From positions 1 through 21,965 of the forward strand of contig CANGZG010000016.1 in the NCBI GenBank assembly GCA_947458415.1: a stretch of DNA of 21,965 bases. The letters run 5' to 3'. Shown piece by piece: positions 14,718 to 21,965 of this stretch. The DNA is from Comamonadaceae bacterium (GTDB taxonomy: Bacteria; Pseudomonadota; Gammaproteobacteria; Burkholderiales; Burkholderiaceae_C). Positions within the stretch are counted from its first letter, which is position 1; each line of letters starts with the position of its first letter. The notes beneath the pieces are model-generated. The model made no database searches. It was not told the origin of the DNA and worked only from the letters and a program-made list of their open reading frames with translations. The position numbers and the translations under genes are program-made.

Positions 14718-17700
14718 GAAACAAGAGCTTTGGGTGTGGCGGCCAAGGGGTCGCCTAATGAACGAAGCACATCCCTGACCATTTGCGCGCGGTCTTTGAC
14801 TTCAGAAATTTCTTTCTCAATTCGCAATTTGTCGTTCCCAGCCAATTTGATGTGCTTGTTCTTTTGCACGAGTTGGATGATGCGCATGCCATCCACGGGC
14901 GCATTGGCTTTGAAGTTGATCAGCATCACGCCGGGTGCTGCATCGATTTTTGCGATGCCGTAAGGTTTGGCCAACACACGCAATCGATGCGATTCAATCA
15001 AGGTGTGTGCTTGGGTGGGCAATTTGCCAAATCGATCGATCAACTCTTCCATCAATGCATTCACTTGGTCTTGGTTTTTTGCAGTCGCCAATTTTTTGTA
15101 AAACGACAAGCGCAAATGGACATCACCACAGTAATCGTCAGGCAGCAGCGCTGGTGCATGCAAGTTGATCTCGGTAGTCACTTGCAATGGGCTGAGTAAA
15201 TCGGGTTCCTCCCCGTTTTTCAGGGCGCGCACTGCTTCGGCCAGCATTTCGTTGTAGAGCTGAAAACCCACCTCTTGCATGTTGCCGCTTTGGTTGTCGC
15301 CCAGCACTTCACCTGCACCGCGGATTTCCAGATCATGCATGGAGAGGTAAAAGCCAGAGCCGAGTTCTTCCATTTGTTGAATGGCATCGAGTCGCTGCGT
15401 GGCTTGCTTGGTCAAGCCTTGTATGTCGGGCACCAATAAATACGCATAAGCCTGGTGGTGGCTGCGCCCGACCCGTCCACGCAGTTGGTGCAACTGCGCC
15501 AGACCGAATTTGTCAGCGCGGCTCATCAAAATGGTATTGGCACTGGGTACATCAATCCCTGTTTCAATGATGGTTGAACACAGCAAAATATTGAACCGCT
15601 GCGCCACAAAATCACGCATGACTTTTTCTAGTTCACGCTCTGGCATCTGCCCGTGTGCGATCGCAATGCGCGCTTCAGGGATCAATTCTTGCAGTCGCTC
15701 TAAACGGTTTTGGATGGTTTCGACTTCATTGTGTAAAAAGTAACATTGCCCGCCACGTTTGAGTTCCCTCAAGATGGCCTCTCGGATCACGCCGTTGTCT
15801 TCTGTGCGCACAAAAGTTTTGATGGACAGCCTTCTTTGAGGCGCGGTGGCTATCACACTCAAATCACGCATGCCTTCCAAGGCCATGCCCAGTGTTCTGG
15901 GAATGGGTGTGGCAGTCAATGTCAGCACATCGACTTCCGCCCGCATGGCTTTGAGCGTTTCTTTGTGCTTCACGCCGAACCGGTGCTCCTCGTCAATCAC
16001 CAGCAATCCGAGGTCTTTGTATTTGACACTTTCACTCAACAGTTTGTGCGTCCCAATGACGATGTCAATTTGCCCCAGTGCCAAGCCTTCAATGCTTTGT
16101 TTGATTTCTTTGGCGCTTCTGAATCGGCTGAGTTCCGCAATTTTCACTGGCCACTTGGCGAAGCGGTCGGTCAAGGTTTGGAAATGCTGTTCTGCCAAAA
16201 GCGTTGTGGGCGCAAGGATGGCGACTTGCTTGCCGCCCATGACCGCGACAAATGCCGCTCGCAATGCGACTTCTGTTTTTCCAAATCCAACATCACCACA
16301 AACCAAGCGGTCCATCGGCCGAGGGCTGATCATGTCTTGAATCACCGCATGGATCGCTGCACGTTGGTCTGCGGTTTCTTCAAATCCGAAATCGGTTGCA
16401 AATATTTCGTAATCGCGTGCGCTGTATTTGAAAGCATGACCTTGCCTTGCTGCACGCCGGGCATAAATGTTGAGCAGTTCGGCTGCTGCGTCTCTGACCT
16501 GCTCTGCGGCTTTTCGTTTTGCTTTGTCCCATTGTCCTGAACCCAGTCGGTGCAATGGCGCATTCTCAGGGTTCATGCCGCTGTAGCGACTGATCAGATG
16601 CAGTTGACTGACAGGCACATAAAGCGTGGCTTCGTCAGCATATTCAAGATGCAAAAATTCTTGCAGCAGCGCTTGACCGGTTTCATCCACCCCTTGCCCC
16701 ATGTCCATGTTGACCAAGCCTCGGTAGCGGCCAATCCCGTGAGAACTGTGGACAACGGGGTCACCTACTTGCAGCTCGGACAAATCTTTGATCAACGACT
16801 CCACATCGCTGACTTGTTCTTGTTTGCGTTTTCGTCTCAGGCTTGGACCGGCAGCGAACAATTCGGTTTCAGTGACGAGGTCAACCCCTTTTTCAAGCCA
16901 TGCAAAGCCGGTGTGCAGTTGACTGACCGCCATTCCAAACGTTGCTTGGCTGCTTAAAAAATCGTCCAAAGATTCGAACAATTCAGGGGTCAGTCCCCAT
17001 GTGTTGAGCAAGTCGGACAAGCTGGTGCACCTGCCCTCAGACTCTGCCAGCACCAAAACACGTTGCGTCTGGTCATGCAGTCGTTGTACCAATTTGGCTG
17101 CGGGTTGTTCGGCTGATCTGTCGACCGTCAAATCAGGCAAGCGGTCAACCCAAGGCAATGTCAGAGGCTCTGCGCTTTGTTTCAAGGAAAGAACCGCATG
17201 GGCGTTGGCGGCACTGAAAAATTGTTCTGTGTTCAAAAACAATTGCGATGGTGGCAGTACCGGTCGTTCTGGGTCACCTTGCGAGAGCCGAAAACGTTCT
17301 TGCGCGTCTTGACCAAATCGGTGTATGACGGGTTCCAAATCGCCATGCAACACCACCGTGGCTTGTGATCCCAAATAGTCAAACACGGTGGCGGTCTCTT
17401 CAAAAAAGAGGGGCAAGTAATATTCAATCCCTGCAGTGGCCACGCCGTTGCCCATGTCTTTGTACAGCCGACTGCGGGTGGGGTCACCCTCTAACAATTC
17501 ACGCCATCGGCTGCGAAACAACACCCGAGCCGCGTCGTCCATGGGAAATTCTCTGCCTGGTAAAAGGCGCACTTCAGGAACTGGATAAAGGCTGCGCTGT
17601 GTGTCTGGGTCGAAGGTTCTGATGGAATCAATCTCGTCATCGAACAAATCCACTCTGAAAGGAACCAGTGAACCCATGGGAAACAAATCGATCAATCCAC

Positions 17701-18193
17701 CTCTGACGGTGTATTCGCCAGGGCTGATCACTTGGTGAACATGGTTGTAGCCAGCCAATGTCAGCTGTGATTTCAGCTTGGCTTCATCCAGTTTTTGTTT
17801 GACTTTGAAGTGGAAGGTGTAGGCTGCCAAAAACGCTGGTGGCGCCAGTTTGTATAGCGCAGTGGTGGCTGGCACCATGACAACATCGGCTTCGCCTTGA
17901 GAAATGCGCCACAAGGTAGCCAGTCGCTCACTGATCAAATCTTGGTGGGGAGAAAAATTGTCGTACGGCAAAGTTTCCCAGTCAGGAAACAACACGCACC
18001 GGCAGTCAGGCGCAAAAAACACCAATTCATCCATCAAACGCTGAGCGTCAAACGCATCGGCCGTGAAGATGGCGGTTCGTCTGCCTTTGGCAATTTCGCG
18101 GCTGATCAACGCTGCCAAAAATGCCGCATCGGCTGAGCCCGGCGGTCGAATGGCAGTGAATCGTTTTGACGTAAGAAGTTCTGGGAGCTGCAT
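14714..18193 (-). CDS. mfd: Transcription-repair coupling factor
   Basis: Mfd displaces RNA polymerase stalled at DNA lesions and recruits UvrA, speeding repair of transcribed strands. From the ATG at 18193 it has 1159 residues, near the E. coli length. The N-terminal UvrB-like region (about 1-350; DWETLPYDNFSPHQDLISER is typical) comes first. The RNA-polymerase-interaction domain is around 470-530 (GDPVVHSSHGIGRYRG). The RecG-like motor has Walker A GDVGFGKTEVAL (about 636), the DEEHRFGV box (about 735), LTATPIPRTL and GRVGRSHHQAYAYLL (about 909). The C-terminal TRCF domain closes it. An in-frame TTG at 18253 would add 20 residues (PPSPVFDCRGCLACSRP) unlike the family start, so I use MQLPELL. 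It is coupled to serB. Confidence 0.95.
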   Translation of the reverse strand: MQLPELLTSKRFTAIRPPGSADAAFLAALISREIAKGRRTAIFTADAFDAQRLMDELVFFAPDCRCVLFPDWETLPYDNFSPHQDLISERLATLWRISQGEADVVMVPATTALYKLAPPAFLAAYTFHFKVKQKLDEAKLKSQLTLAGYNHVHQVISPGEYTVRGGLIDLFPMGSLVPFRVDLFDDEIDSIRTFDPDTQRSLYPVPEVRLLPGREFPMDDAARVLFRSRWRELLEGDPTRSRLYKDMGNGVATAGIEYYLPLFFEETATVFDYLGSQATVVLHGDLEPVIHRFGQDAQERFRLSQGDPERPVLPPSQLFLNTEQFFSAANAHAVLSLKQSAEPLTLPWVDRLPDLTVDRSAEQPAAKLVQRLHDQTQRVLVLAESEGRCTSLSDLLNTWGLTPELFESLDDFLSSQATFGMAVSQLHTGFAWLEKGVDLVTETELFAAGPSLRRKRKQEQVSDVESLIKDLSELQVGDPVVHSSHGIGRYRGLVNMDMGQGVDETGQALLQEFLHLEYADEATLYVPVSQLHLISRYSGMNPENAPLHRLGSGQWDKAKRKAAEQVRDAAAELLNIYARRAARQGHAFKYSARDYEIFATDFGFEETADQRAAIHAVIQDMISPRPMDRLVCGDVGFGKTEVALRAAFVAVMGGKQVAILAPTTLLAEQHFQTLTDRFAKWPVKIAELSRFRSAKEIKQSIEGLALGQIDIVIGTHKLLSESVKYKDLGLLVIDEEHRFGVKHKETLKAMRAEVDVLTLTATPIPRTLGMALEGMRDLSVIATAPQRRLSIKTFVRTEDNGVIREAILRELKRGGQCYFLHNEVETIQNRLERLQELIPEARIAIAHGQMPERELEKVMRDFVAQRFNILLCSTIIETGIDVPSANTILMSRADKFGLAQLHQLRGRVGRSHHQAYAYLLVPDIQGLTKQATQRLDAIQQMEELGSGFYLSMHDLEIRGAGEVLGDNQSGNMQEVGFQLYNEMLAEAVRALKNGEEPDLLSPLQVTTEINLHAPALLPDDYCGDVHLRLSFYKKLATAKNQDQVNALMEELIDRFGKLPTQAHTLIESHRLRVLAKPYGIAKIDAAPGVMLINFKANAPVDGMRIIQLVQKNKHIKLAGNDKLRIEKEISEVKDRAQMVRDVLRSLGDPLAATPKALVS

Positions 18194-18259
18194 TGAAATG
18201 GGTCGTGAACATGCCAAACACCCTCTACAGTCAAAGACCGGGGAGGGTGGCAAGCGCTG

Positions 18260-18269
18260 ATTCTAGAAT
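18260..18269. promoter_or_regulatory. Palindrome ATTCTAGAAT in the mfd-ispD divergent gap
   Basis: A perfect 10-base palindrome in the 125-base gap between the divergent mfd and ispD starts. It places a -10-like TAGAAT on each strand. On the minus strand a perfect TTGACA lies upstream, but only 11 bases away, too close for a normal sigma-70 promoter. It might be shared promoter material or chance. Confidence 0.25.
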
Positions 18270-18318
18270 GCCCTCATGTCAAACATGATCTGTCCCTGTG
18301 ATAACCATGGCTTACGCG

Positions 18319-19038
18319 ATGTCTGAACGACGCTTTCATGTGGTCATTCCGTGCGCGGGCAGTGGCAGCAGAGCCAGCACCAGCGCACCCAAACAATACG
18401 CCTTGTTGAACGGCATTCCCATGGTGGTTCACACCTTGAATGCGTTTCAACATGCAGTGGGATTGGCTGACAGTGTGTTGGTGGTTGCACCTGAAGATGT
18501 CACGATGACGGATGTGCTAAAGCAATGGCCGCAGCCTGGTTTTTTCGTCAGCCATACCGGTGGCGCGACCCGTGCGCAAAGTGTGTTGGCAGGATTGAAT
18601 GCGTTGAAAGCGCAAGGGGTAGGGGCAGATGAATGGGTGCTGGTTCACGATGCCGCCCGTTGTTTGATCACGCCCGAGTTGATTCAAACTTTGTGGCTGG
18701 CTTGTTGTGGAGACCAAGTGGGTGGTTTGTTGGCGTTGCCTTTGCCAGACACACTCAAAGCCGAAAACAACGGGCGTGTTGGGACAACGTTGGACAGAAC
18801 AGGCAAGTGGTTGGCGCAAACCCCGCAAATGTTCAAGCTAGACATGTTGCGTCAGGCGCTCATCGCTGCGGGAGAAGCCGTCACCGATGAGGCCAGCGCC
18901 ATGGAACTCGCTGGGCACTCGCCCTTGTTGGTGCGATCTGCTGCGTTCAATTTCAAAGTGACCTATGCAGAAGATTTGCAAATGGCACAAGCGATATTGA
19001 CTGACAGGTCCTCGTCAACCCGTTCTTCGGTGGTTTAG
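18319..19038 (+). CDS. ispD: 2-C-methyl-D-erythritol 4-phosphate cytidylyltransferase
   Basis: IspD joins CTP and methylerythritol phosphate in the MEP route to isoprenoid precursors. The 239-residue protein opens with the CTP-binding loop PCAGSGSRASTSAPKQY (11-27), including R18 and K25. GGATRAQSVLAGLNAL and VHDAARCLI are the family's second and third signatures. A C-terminal NFKVTYAEDL holds the conserved lysine. Three possible starts lie in frame: GTG 18298, ATG 18307 and ATG 18319. The last gives the usual short lead before the first strand. None has a strong ribosome site. ispF follows nine bases downstream, the usual pairing. Confidence 0.94.
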   Translation: MSERRFHVVIPCAGSGSRASTSAPKQYALLNGIPMVVHTLNAFQHAVGLADSVLVVAPEDVTMTDVLKQWPQPGFFVSHTGGATRAQSVLAGLNALKAQGVGADEWVLVHDAARCLITPELIQTLWLACCGDQVGGLLALPLPDTLKAENNGRVGTTLDRTGKWLAQTPQMFKLDMLRQALIAAGEAVTDEASAMELAGHSPLLVRSAAFNFKVTYAEDLQMAQAILTDRSSSTRSSVV

Positions 19039-19047
19039 GAACAAACT

Positions 19048-19533
19048 ATGAATTCAGGATTTCGAGTGGGACAAGGTTGGGATGTTCACGCATTGGTCCC
19101 GGGCAGACCCTTGGTGATCGGCGGTGTTCATGTTCCGCATACGTTGGGTTTATGGGGACATTCAGATGCGGATGTGCTGCTTCACGCCATCATCGATGCA
19201 TTGTTGGGCGCCATGGCATTGGGCGACATTGGACAGCACTTTCCAGACACCGATGTGCGATGGAAAAACGCGGATTCCAAAAAACTGCTGTTGCATGTCG
19301 GTCAAGAGATGCATTCTCGGGCATGGAAAATCATGAACATCGATGCCACTGTGGTGGCGCAAGCCCCCAAATTGAGTGGTTTCATTCCACAGATGTGCCA
19401 ACAGATTGCCAGCCTGCTGAATTTGGACATATCTCAGGTGAATGTGAAAGCCAAAACAGCGGAAAAGCTGGGGCCGGTGGGTCAAGGCTTGTCCATTGAA
19501 GCTCAGGCTATTGTGCTCTTACAACCACATTAA
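19048..19533 (+). CDS. ispF: 2-C-methyl-D-erythritol 2,4-cyclodiphosphate synthase
   Basis: IspF cyclises CDP-methylerythritol 2-phosphate, releasing CMP, in the MEP pathway. The 161-residue protein has the typical trimer-forming length. Metal ligands D12 and H14 sit in GQGWDVHAL, and H46 in GHSDADVLLHAI. The GDIGQHFPDTD loop (59-69) and the C-terminal VNVKAKTAEKLGPVGQG are characteristic. AGGA just before it (19036-19039) overlaps the ispD stop and can serve as the ribosome site. Its TAA overlaps the TAA of the opposing helix-turn-helix gene within TTAA at 19530-19533. Confidence 0.96.
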   Translation: MNSGFRVGQGWDVHALVPGRPLVIGGVHVPHTLGLWGHSDADVLLHAIIDALLGAMALGDIGQHFPDTDVRWKNADSKKLLLHVGQEMHSRAWKIMNIDATVVAQAPKLSGFIPQMCQQIASLLNLDISQVNVKAKTAEKLGPVGQGLSIEAQAIVLLQPH

Positions 19534-20006
19534 GTTGGCTTGTTCGGGTCTTGGTTTGGGGTGTGTTTTTTCTGCTGATCCTCTTGGTACAGGTAAGCCA
19601 GAAACACCCAGTGACGAACCATTCTTTGGTGTTCTGGATTCAGCCTTAAAAACTGTTTGAGCATTTGGGTGTCGCCCATGCACAAGTTCTGAAACAGCAA
19701 AGGCTCGTTCAAAGGCAAATTCGAAGTGTCAGGACCAAAAAACAGGTCATGGGGACTGATTTGCAACAACTCGCTCAGCGTTTTGAGTTTGTCGGGCTTG
19801 GGAATGGAGACACCAGTGATCCAGTTGCGCGCGGCATGGGCGGTGATGCCTTCACCCCAATAGCGAAGATTGAAGGCGTCGGCCAATTGCGTGGCCGATG
19901 CTTTGAGACCCGCTTGTTTCATGGCAAGTCTAAGTCGGGCGGCAAATGCCTCAGAAGCAGGGTTATGTTGAACTTTTTTCATGGGCGTAACGATAAACCA
20001 GCCCAT
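19530..20006 (-). CDS. Helix-turn-helix protein of unknown target
   Basis: A protein of up to 158 residues from the ATG at 20006; a second ATG at 19982 (MKKVQHNPASEAF) is equally plausible, and an in-frame TTG at 20018 is less so. The core (about 10-85) resembles a Cro/CI-type helix-turn-helix: a first helix EAFAARLRLAMKQAG, a SATQLADAFNLRYWGEGITAHAARNWITG turn-helix region, then PKPDKLKTLSELLQISPHDLFFG. The tail (about 95-140) has LNPEHQRMVRHWVFLAYLYQ, probably a helical multimerising or interaction segment, followed by a polar end. It lies 91 bases after bdhA on the same strand. The family looks like a chromosomal regulator, not an obvious phage repressor. The target is unknown. Confidence 0.8.
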   Translation of the reverse strand: MGWFIVTPMKKVQHNPASEAFAARLRLAMKQAGLKASATQLADAFNLRYWGEGITAHAARNWITGVSIPKPDKLKTLSELLQISPHDLFFGPDTSNLPLNEPLLFQNLCMGDTQMLKQFLRLNPEHQRMVRHWVFLAYLYQEDQQKKHTPNQDPNKPT

Positions 20007-20065
20007 GTGAATTCTCAAGACATTGACGCTTACATTTTGATGAACTGAATATCTTCCATCTTGGT

Positions 20066-20083
20066 ATCCACTGTTTGGTGGAT
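20066..20083. repeat. Inverted repeat between bdhA and the helix-turn-helix gene
   Basis: ATCCAC at 20066-20071 and GTGGAT at 20078-20083 are perfect inverted copies around a six-base centre (TGTTTG). On the minus strand no T-tract follows, so it is a poor terminator. It lies about 60 bases upstream of the regulator start and could be an operator for it. Confidence 0.3.
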
Positions 20084-20097
20084 GGGTGATTCATGCA

Positions 20098-20880
20098 TCA
20101 TTGCGCGGCCCAGCCGCCATCCATGTTCCAAGCGACGCCTCTGACATTGTTGCCAGCCGCCGAGCACAAAAACACTGCCAACGCACCGAGTTCCGCGGGA
20201 GTGGTGAATTGCATCGAGGGCTCTTTTTCACTGAGCAGCAGTTTGGTGGCTTCAGCGACAGACATGTTCATGGCCTGGGCTTTGGCATCCACTTGCTGTT
20301 GCACCAATGGCGTCAAAACCCAACCAGGGCATATGGCGTTGCAAGTAATGCCGGTGGTGGCTGTTTCTAACGCGGTCACTTTGGTCAGTCCAACCAACCC
20401 GTGCTTGGCAGCCACGTATGCGGACTTATTGGCAGAGGCAACCAGACCATGCACAGAAGCGATATTCAAAATCCTGCCCCAATTGCGTTCACGCATGCCG
20501 GGCAAGACCAGCCGGGTCGTGTGAAACGAGCTAGACAAATTGATGGCGATCACGTCGTTCCATTTCTCGATGGGAAATTCTTCGATCGAACTGACGTGTT
20601 GAATGCCTGCGTTGTTGACCAAGATATCAACCTGTCCCCAGGTTTTTTGGACGGTGTGCACCAAGTCTTCAATTTCAGAGGGTTGACGCATGTCCGCGCC
20701 ATGAAAAATGGCTTTGACCCCCAGAGATTGAATGTCATGCATCGCTTGGTCATGCGATCCAAATCCGTTGAGTGCAATGTCTGCGCCCGCCTCAGCGAGG
20801 CATTTGGCAATGCCCAACCCGATGCCACTGGTCGAACCGGTCACCAACGCTGTTTTACCCGCTAACAATTTGTCTGACAT
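20098..20880 (-). CDS. bdhA: D-3-hydroxybutyrate dehydrogenase
   Basis: An NAD-dependent short-chain dehydrogenase that oxidises D-3-hydroxybutyrate to acetoacetate, used when poly-3-hydroxybutyrate is mobilised. The 260-residue protein shows TGSTSGIG at 14-21, NNAG at 89-92, S142, Y155 and K159 (YVAAK). The region after GWVLTPLVQQQVDAKAQ is the substrate lid typical of 3-hydroxybutyrate dehydrogenases and separates it from FabG-like reductases. The end GVAWNMDGGWAAQ is also characteristic. It is divergent from relA, with 135 bases between the starts. The downstream helix-turn-helix gene may be cotranscribed. Confidence 0.92.
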   Translation of the reverse strand: MSDKLLAGKTALVTGSTSGIGLGIAKCLAEAGADIALNGFGSHDQAMHDIQSLGVKAIFHGADMRQPSEIEDLVHTVQKTWGQVDILVNNAGIQHVSSIEEFPIEKWNDVIAINLSSSFHTTRLVLPGMRERNWGRILNIASVHGLVASANKSAYVAAKHGLVGLTKVTALETATTGITCNAICPGWVLTPLVQQQVDAKAQAMNMSVAEATKLLLSEKEPSMQFTTPAELGALAVFLCSAAGNNVRGVAWNMDGGWAAQ

Positions 20881-21015
20881 GGCAAATCCAATCCATTACG
20901 ATGTTGTGATGGCGATTTTCCTCTATTCAGTGGCCTGCATTGGGTTGCATATGGGGCGTCGGTTATCTGGTTGAAGTTGGGCCTGAAAAATTTGAATCAA
21001 TGGGTTGAGTTTTGC

Positions 21016-21965
21016 ATGAGTGATGTTTTGTCCAAAGCAATTGAATTTTCCAATGTGTTGCTTGCCGAGCAAAGGGAATTCAGCGGCGAAATGACCCTTT
21101 CTCAATGCCAGGGCGTTTGCCATTTGCTCTCTGAGATCGGTGCTTCTCAAGACATGCAAGCGGCCATTTACTTGGCACATGTCTGTGATGTATTGAGCAA
21201 ACCCAGAGAAACATTGCTACCTGTCTTTGGCAAAGAACTGACAGACCTTTCTGTTTCAACGCACAAACTCTTTGAGTTACAAAAAATGGCGGGCGGTACA
21301 TCAGCCAAGCCAATGTCTTCCTCATCGCAGCTTGAACATGTGCGCAGAATGCTGCTTGCGTTCTCCAAAGATCTCAGAGTCATCATGTTGCTGCTGGCGT
21401 CGCAATTGCAACATTTGAAATACATCACCTCTGAGAAAATCGCTGGGCAAGCATCATTTGCCACCAGCGTATTGAACATATTTTCGCCCTTGGCCAATCG
21501 CTTGGGTATTTGGCAAATCAAATGGGAATTGGAGGATTTGTCTTTCAGAATTCTTGAGCCGCAGACTTACAAACAAGTCGCGTCGCGACTGGAGTCCAAG
21601 CGCAACGAGAGAGAGCATGAAATAGAAACGCTGAAAGCCCAATTGCAGCGCTTGCTATCGGCAGAATCCATGGTTGCAGAAATTCAAGGACGACCCAAAC
21701 ACATTTTCAGCATTGTCAAAAAAATGCGTGGCAAATCTTTGGATTTTGACCAGGTGTTTGACTTGCGTGCGGTGCGAATCATTGTGGATCAATTGTCAGA
21801 TTGCTACCGGTGTTTGTCTCTCGTTCATCAGCACTTCAAGCCTGTGGACGGTCAGTATGACGATTACATATCCAAGCCTAAACCGAATGGCTACCAGTCG
21901 CTTCACACCGTCGTCAGAGATGCGTCCGGTCTTGCGATAGAAATACAAATTCGAACACTCGCCAT
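21016..21965 (+). CDS. relA: GTP pyrophosphokinase RelA, N-terminal part (partial, cut by window edge)
   Basis: RelA makes (p)ppGpp on ribosomes stalled by uncharged tRNA. The window holds 316 codons and ends inside the synthetase domain; no stop is seen. The N-terminal hydrolase-like domain (about 1-185) is degenerate: where active enzymes have HDVxED it reads AHVCDVL (54-60), and the conserved LADRLHN block reads LASQLQHL. This indicates a synthase-only RelA rather than SpoT. The synthetase begins with GRPKHIFSIVKKM (225-237). The motif before the KPKPNGYQSLHT block reads QYDD (280-283), close to the EXDD of monofunctional RelA and unlike the RXKD of bifunctional Rel/SpoT. The ATG at 21016 has only a weak ribosome site (GAG at 21006-21008). 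Confidence 0.92.
   Translation, partial: MSDVLSKAIEFSNVLLAEQREFSGEMTLSQCQGVCHLLSEIGASQDMQAAIYLAHVCDVLSKPRETLLPVFGKELTDLSVSTHKLFELQKMAGGTSAKPMSSSSQLEHVRRMLLAFSKDLRVIMLLLASQLQHLKYITSEKIAGQASFATSVLNIFSPLANRLGIWQIKWELEDLSFRILEPQTYKQVASRLESKRNEREHEIETLKAQLQRLLSAESMVAEIQGRPKHIFSIVKKMRGKSLDFDQVFDLRAVRIIVDQLSDCYRCLSLVHQHFKPVDGQYDDYISKPKPNGYQSLHTVVRDASGLAIEIQIRTLA

Noticed and set aside
15746..16540. A 264-codon open frame antisense to mfd
   Set aside because: The mfd frame carries all helicase motifs here; the antisense translation is Cys/Phe/His rich with no domain.
18194..18253. Twenty-residue N-terminal extension of Mfd from TTG 18253
   Set aside because: It has no family resemblance and a poor start context; MQLPELL matches the usual beginning.
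20879..20974. A 31-codon plus-strand ORF (MANPIHYDVV...) between bdhA and relA
   Set aside because: It has no ribosome site, no stable hydrophobic segment and no recognisable family; it occupies the divergent promoter space.

Overview
The window looks like a chromosomal segment of a Burkholderiales betaproteobacterium (Comamonadaceae-like) of moderate GC. The evidence is the order ilvC-psd-pssA-leuA, a class I isoprenoid pair ispD-ispF divergent from mfd, a short-form SerB without an ACT domain, the Aat/Bpt N-end-rule pair, and a poly-3-hydroxybutyrate-type BdhA. These assignments rest on motif recognition only; no database search was run. Coding density is very high and nearly all of it is housekeeping. 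I see no insertion sequence, prophage, CRISPR array, tRNA or rRNA, and no gene-free stretch over 300 bases.

Layout. (1) 1-3371, + strand: 3' end of ilvC, psd and pssA (overlapping or nearly abutting), then a short leader peptide and an intrinsic terminator that look like a leucine attenuator, then leuA. (2) 3443-4486: a promoter candidate and an exported PBP7-type D-Ala-D-Ala endopeptidase with a probable TTG start. (3) 4533-6828, - strand: aat, bpt and an IclR regulator, probably one operon. (4) 6873-7661, +: a divergent enoyl-CoA hydratase paralogue. (5) 7668-8469, -: a HIT-family protein and a small lipoprotein. (6) 8585-11522, +: a tight three-gene cassette of methyltransferase, beta-hydroxyacid dehydrogenase and class III aminotransferase, with no known pathway name that I can give; gloA and uvrC follow on the same strand. 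(7) 14001-18193, -: mfd and serB, overlapping by 4 bases. (8) 18319-19533, +: ispD, ispF. (9) 19530-20880, -: bdhA and a small helix-turn-helix protein. (10) 21016 to the end, +: the 5' part of relA, cut by the window edge.

How they fit together: IlvC and LeuA belong to branched-chain amino acid synthesis, and the leuA leader suggests leucine-tRNA control. Psd and PssA make phosphatidylethanolamine in two consecutive steps. UvrC and Mfd both serve nucleotide excision repair. Aat and Bpt both tag proteins for ClpS/ClpAP degradation. IspD and IspF are steps of the MEP pathway. RelA connects amino acid starvation to ppGpp.

Most worth a second look: the leuA attenuator, whose parts have the right geometry; the methyltransferase-dehydrogenase-aminotransferase cassette; a HIT protein whose usual nucleophilic histidine is serine; and a crotonase-fold protein missing one of its two catalytic glutamates. 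I do not see a clear new defence or mobile system.
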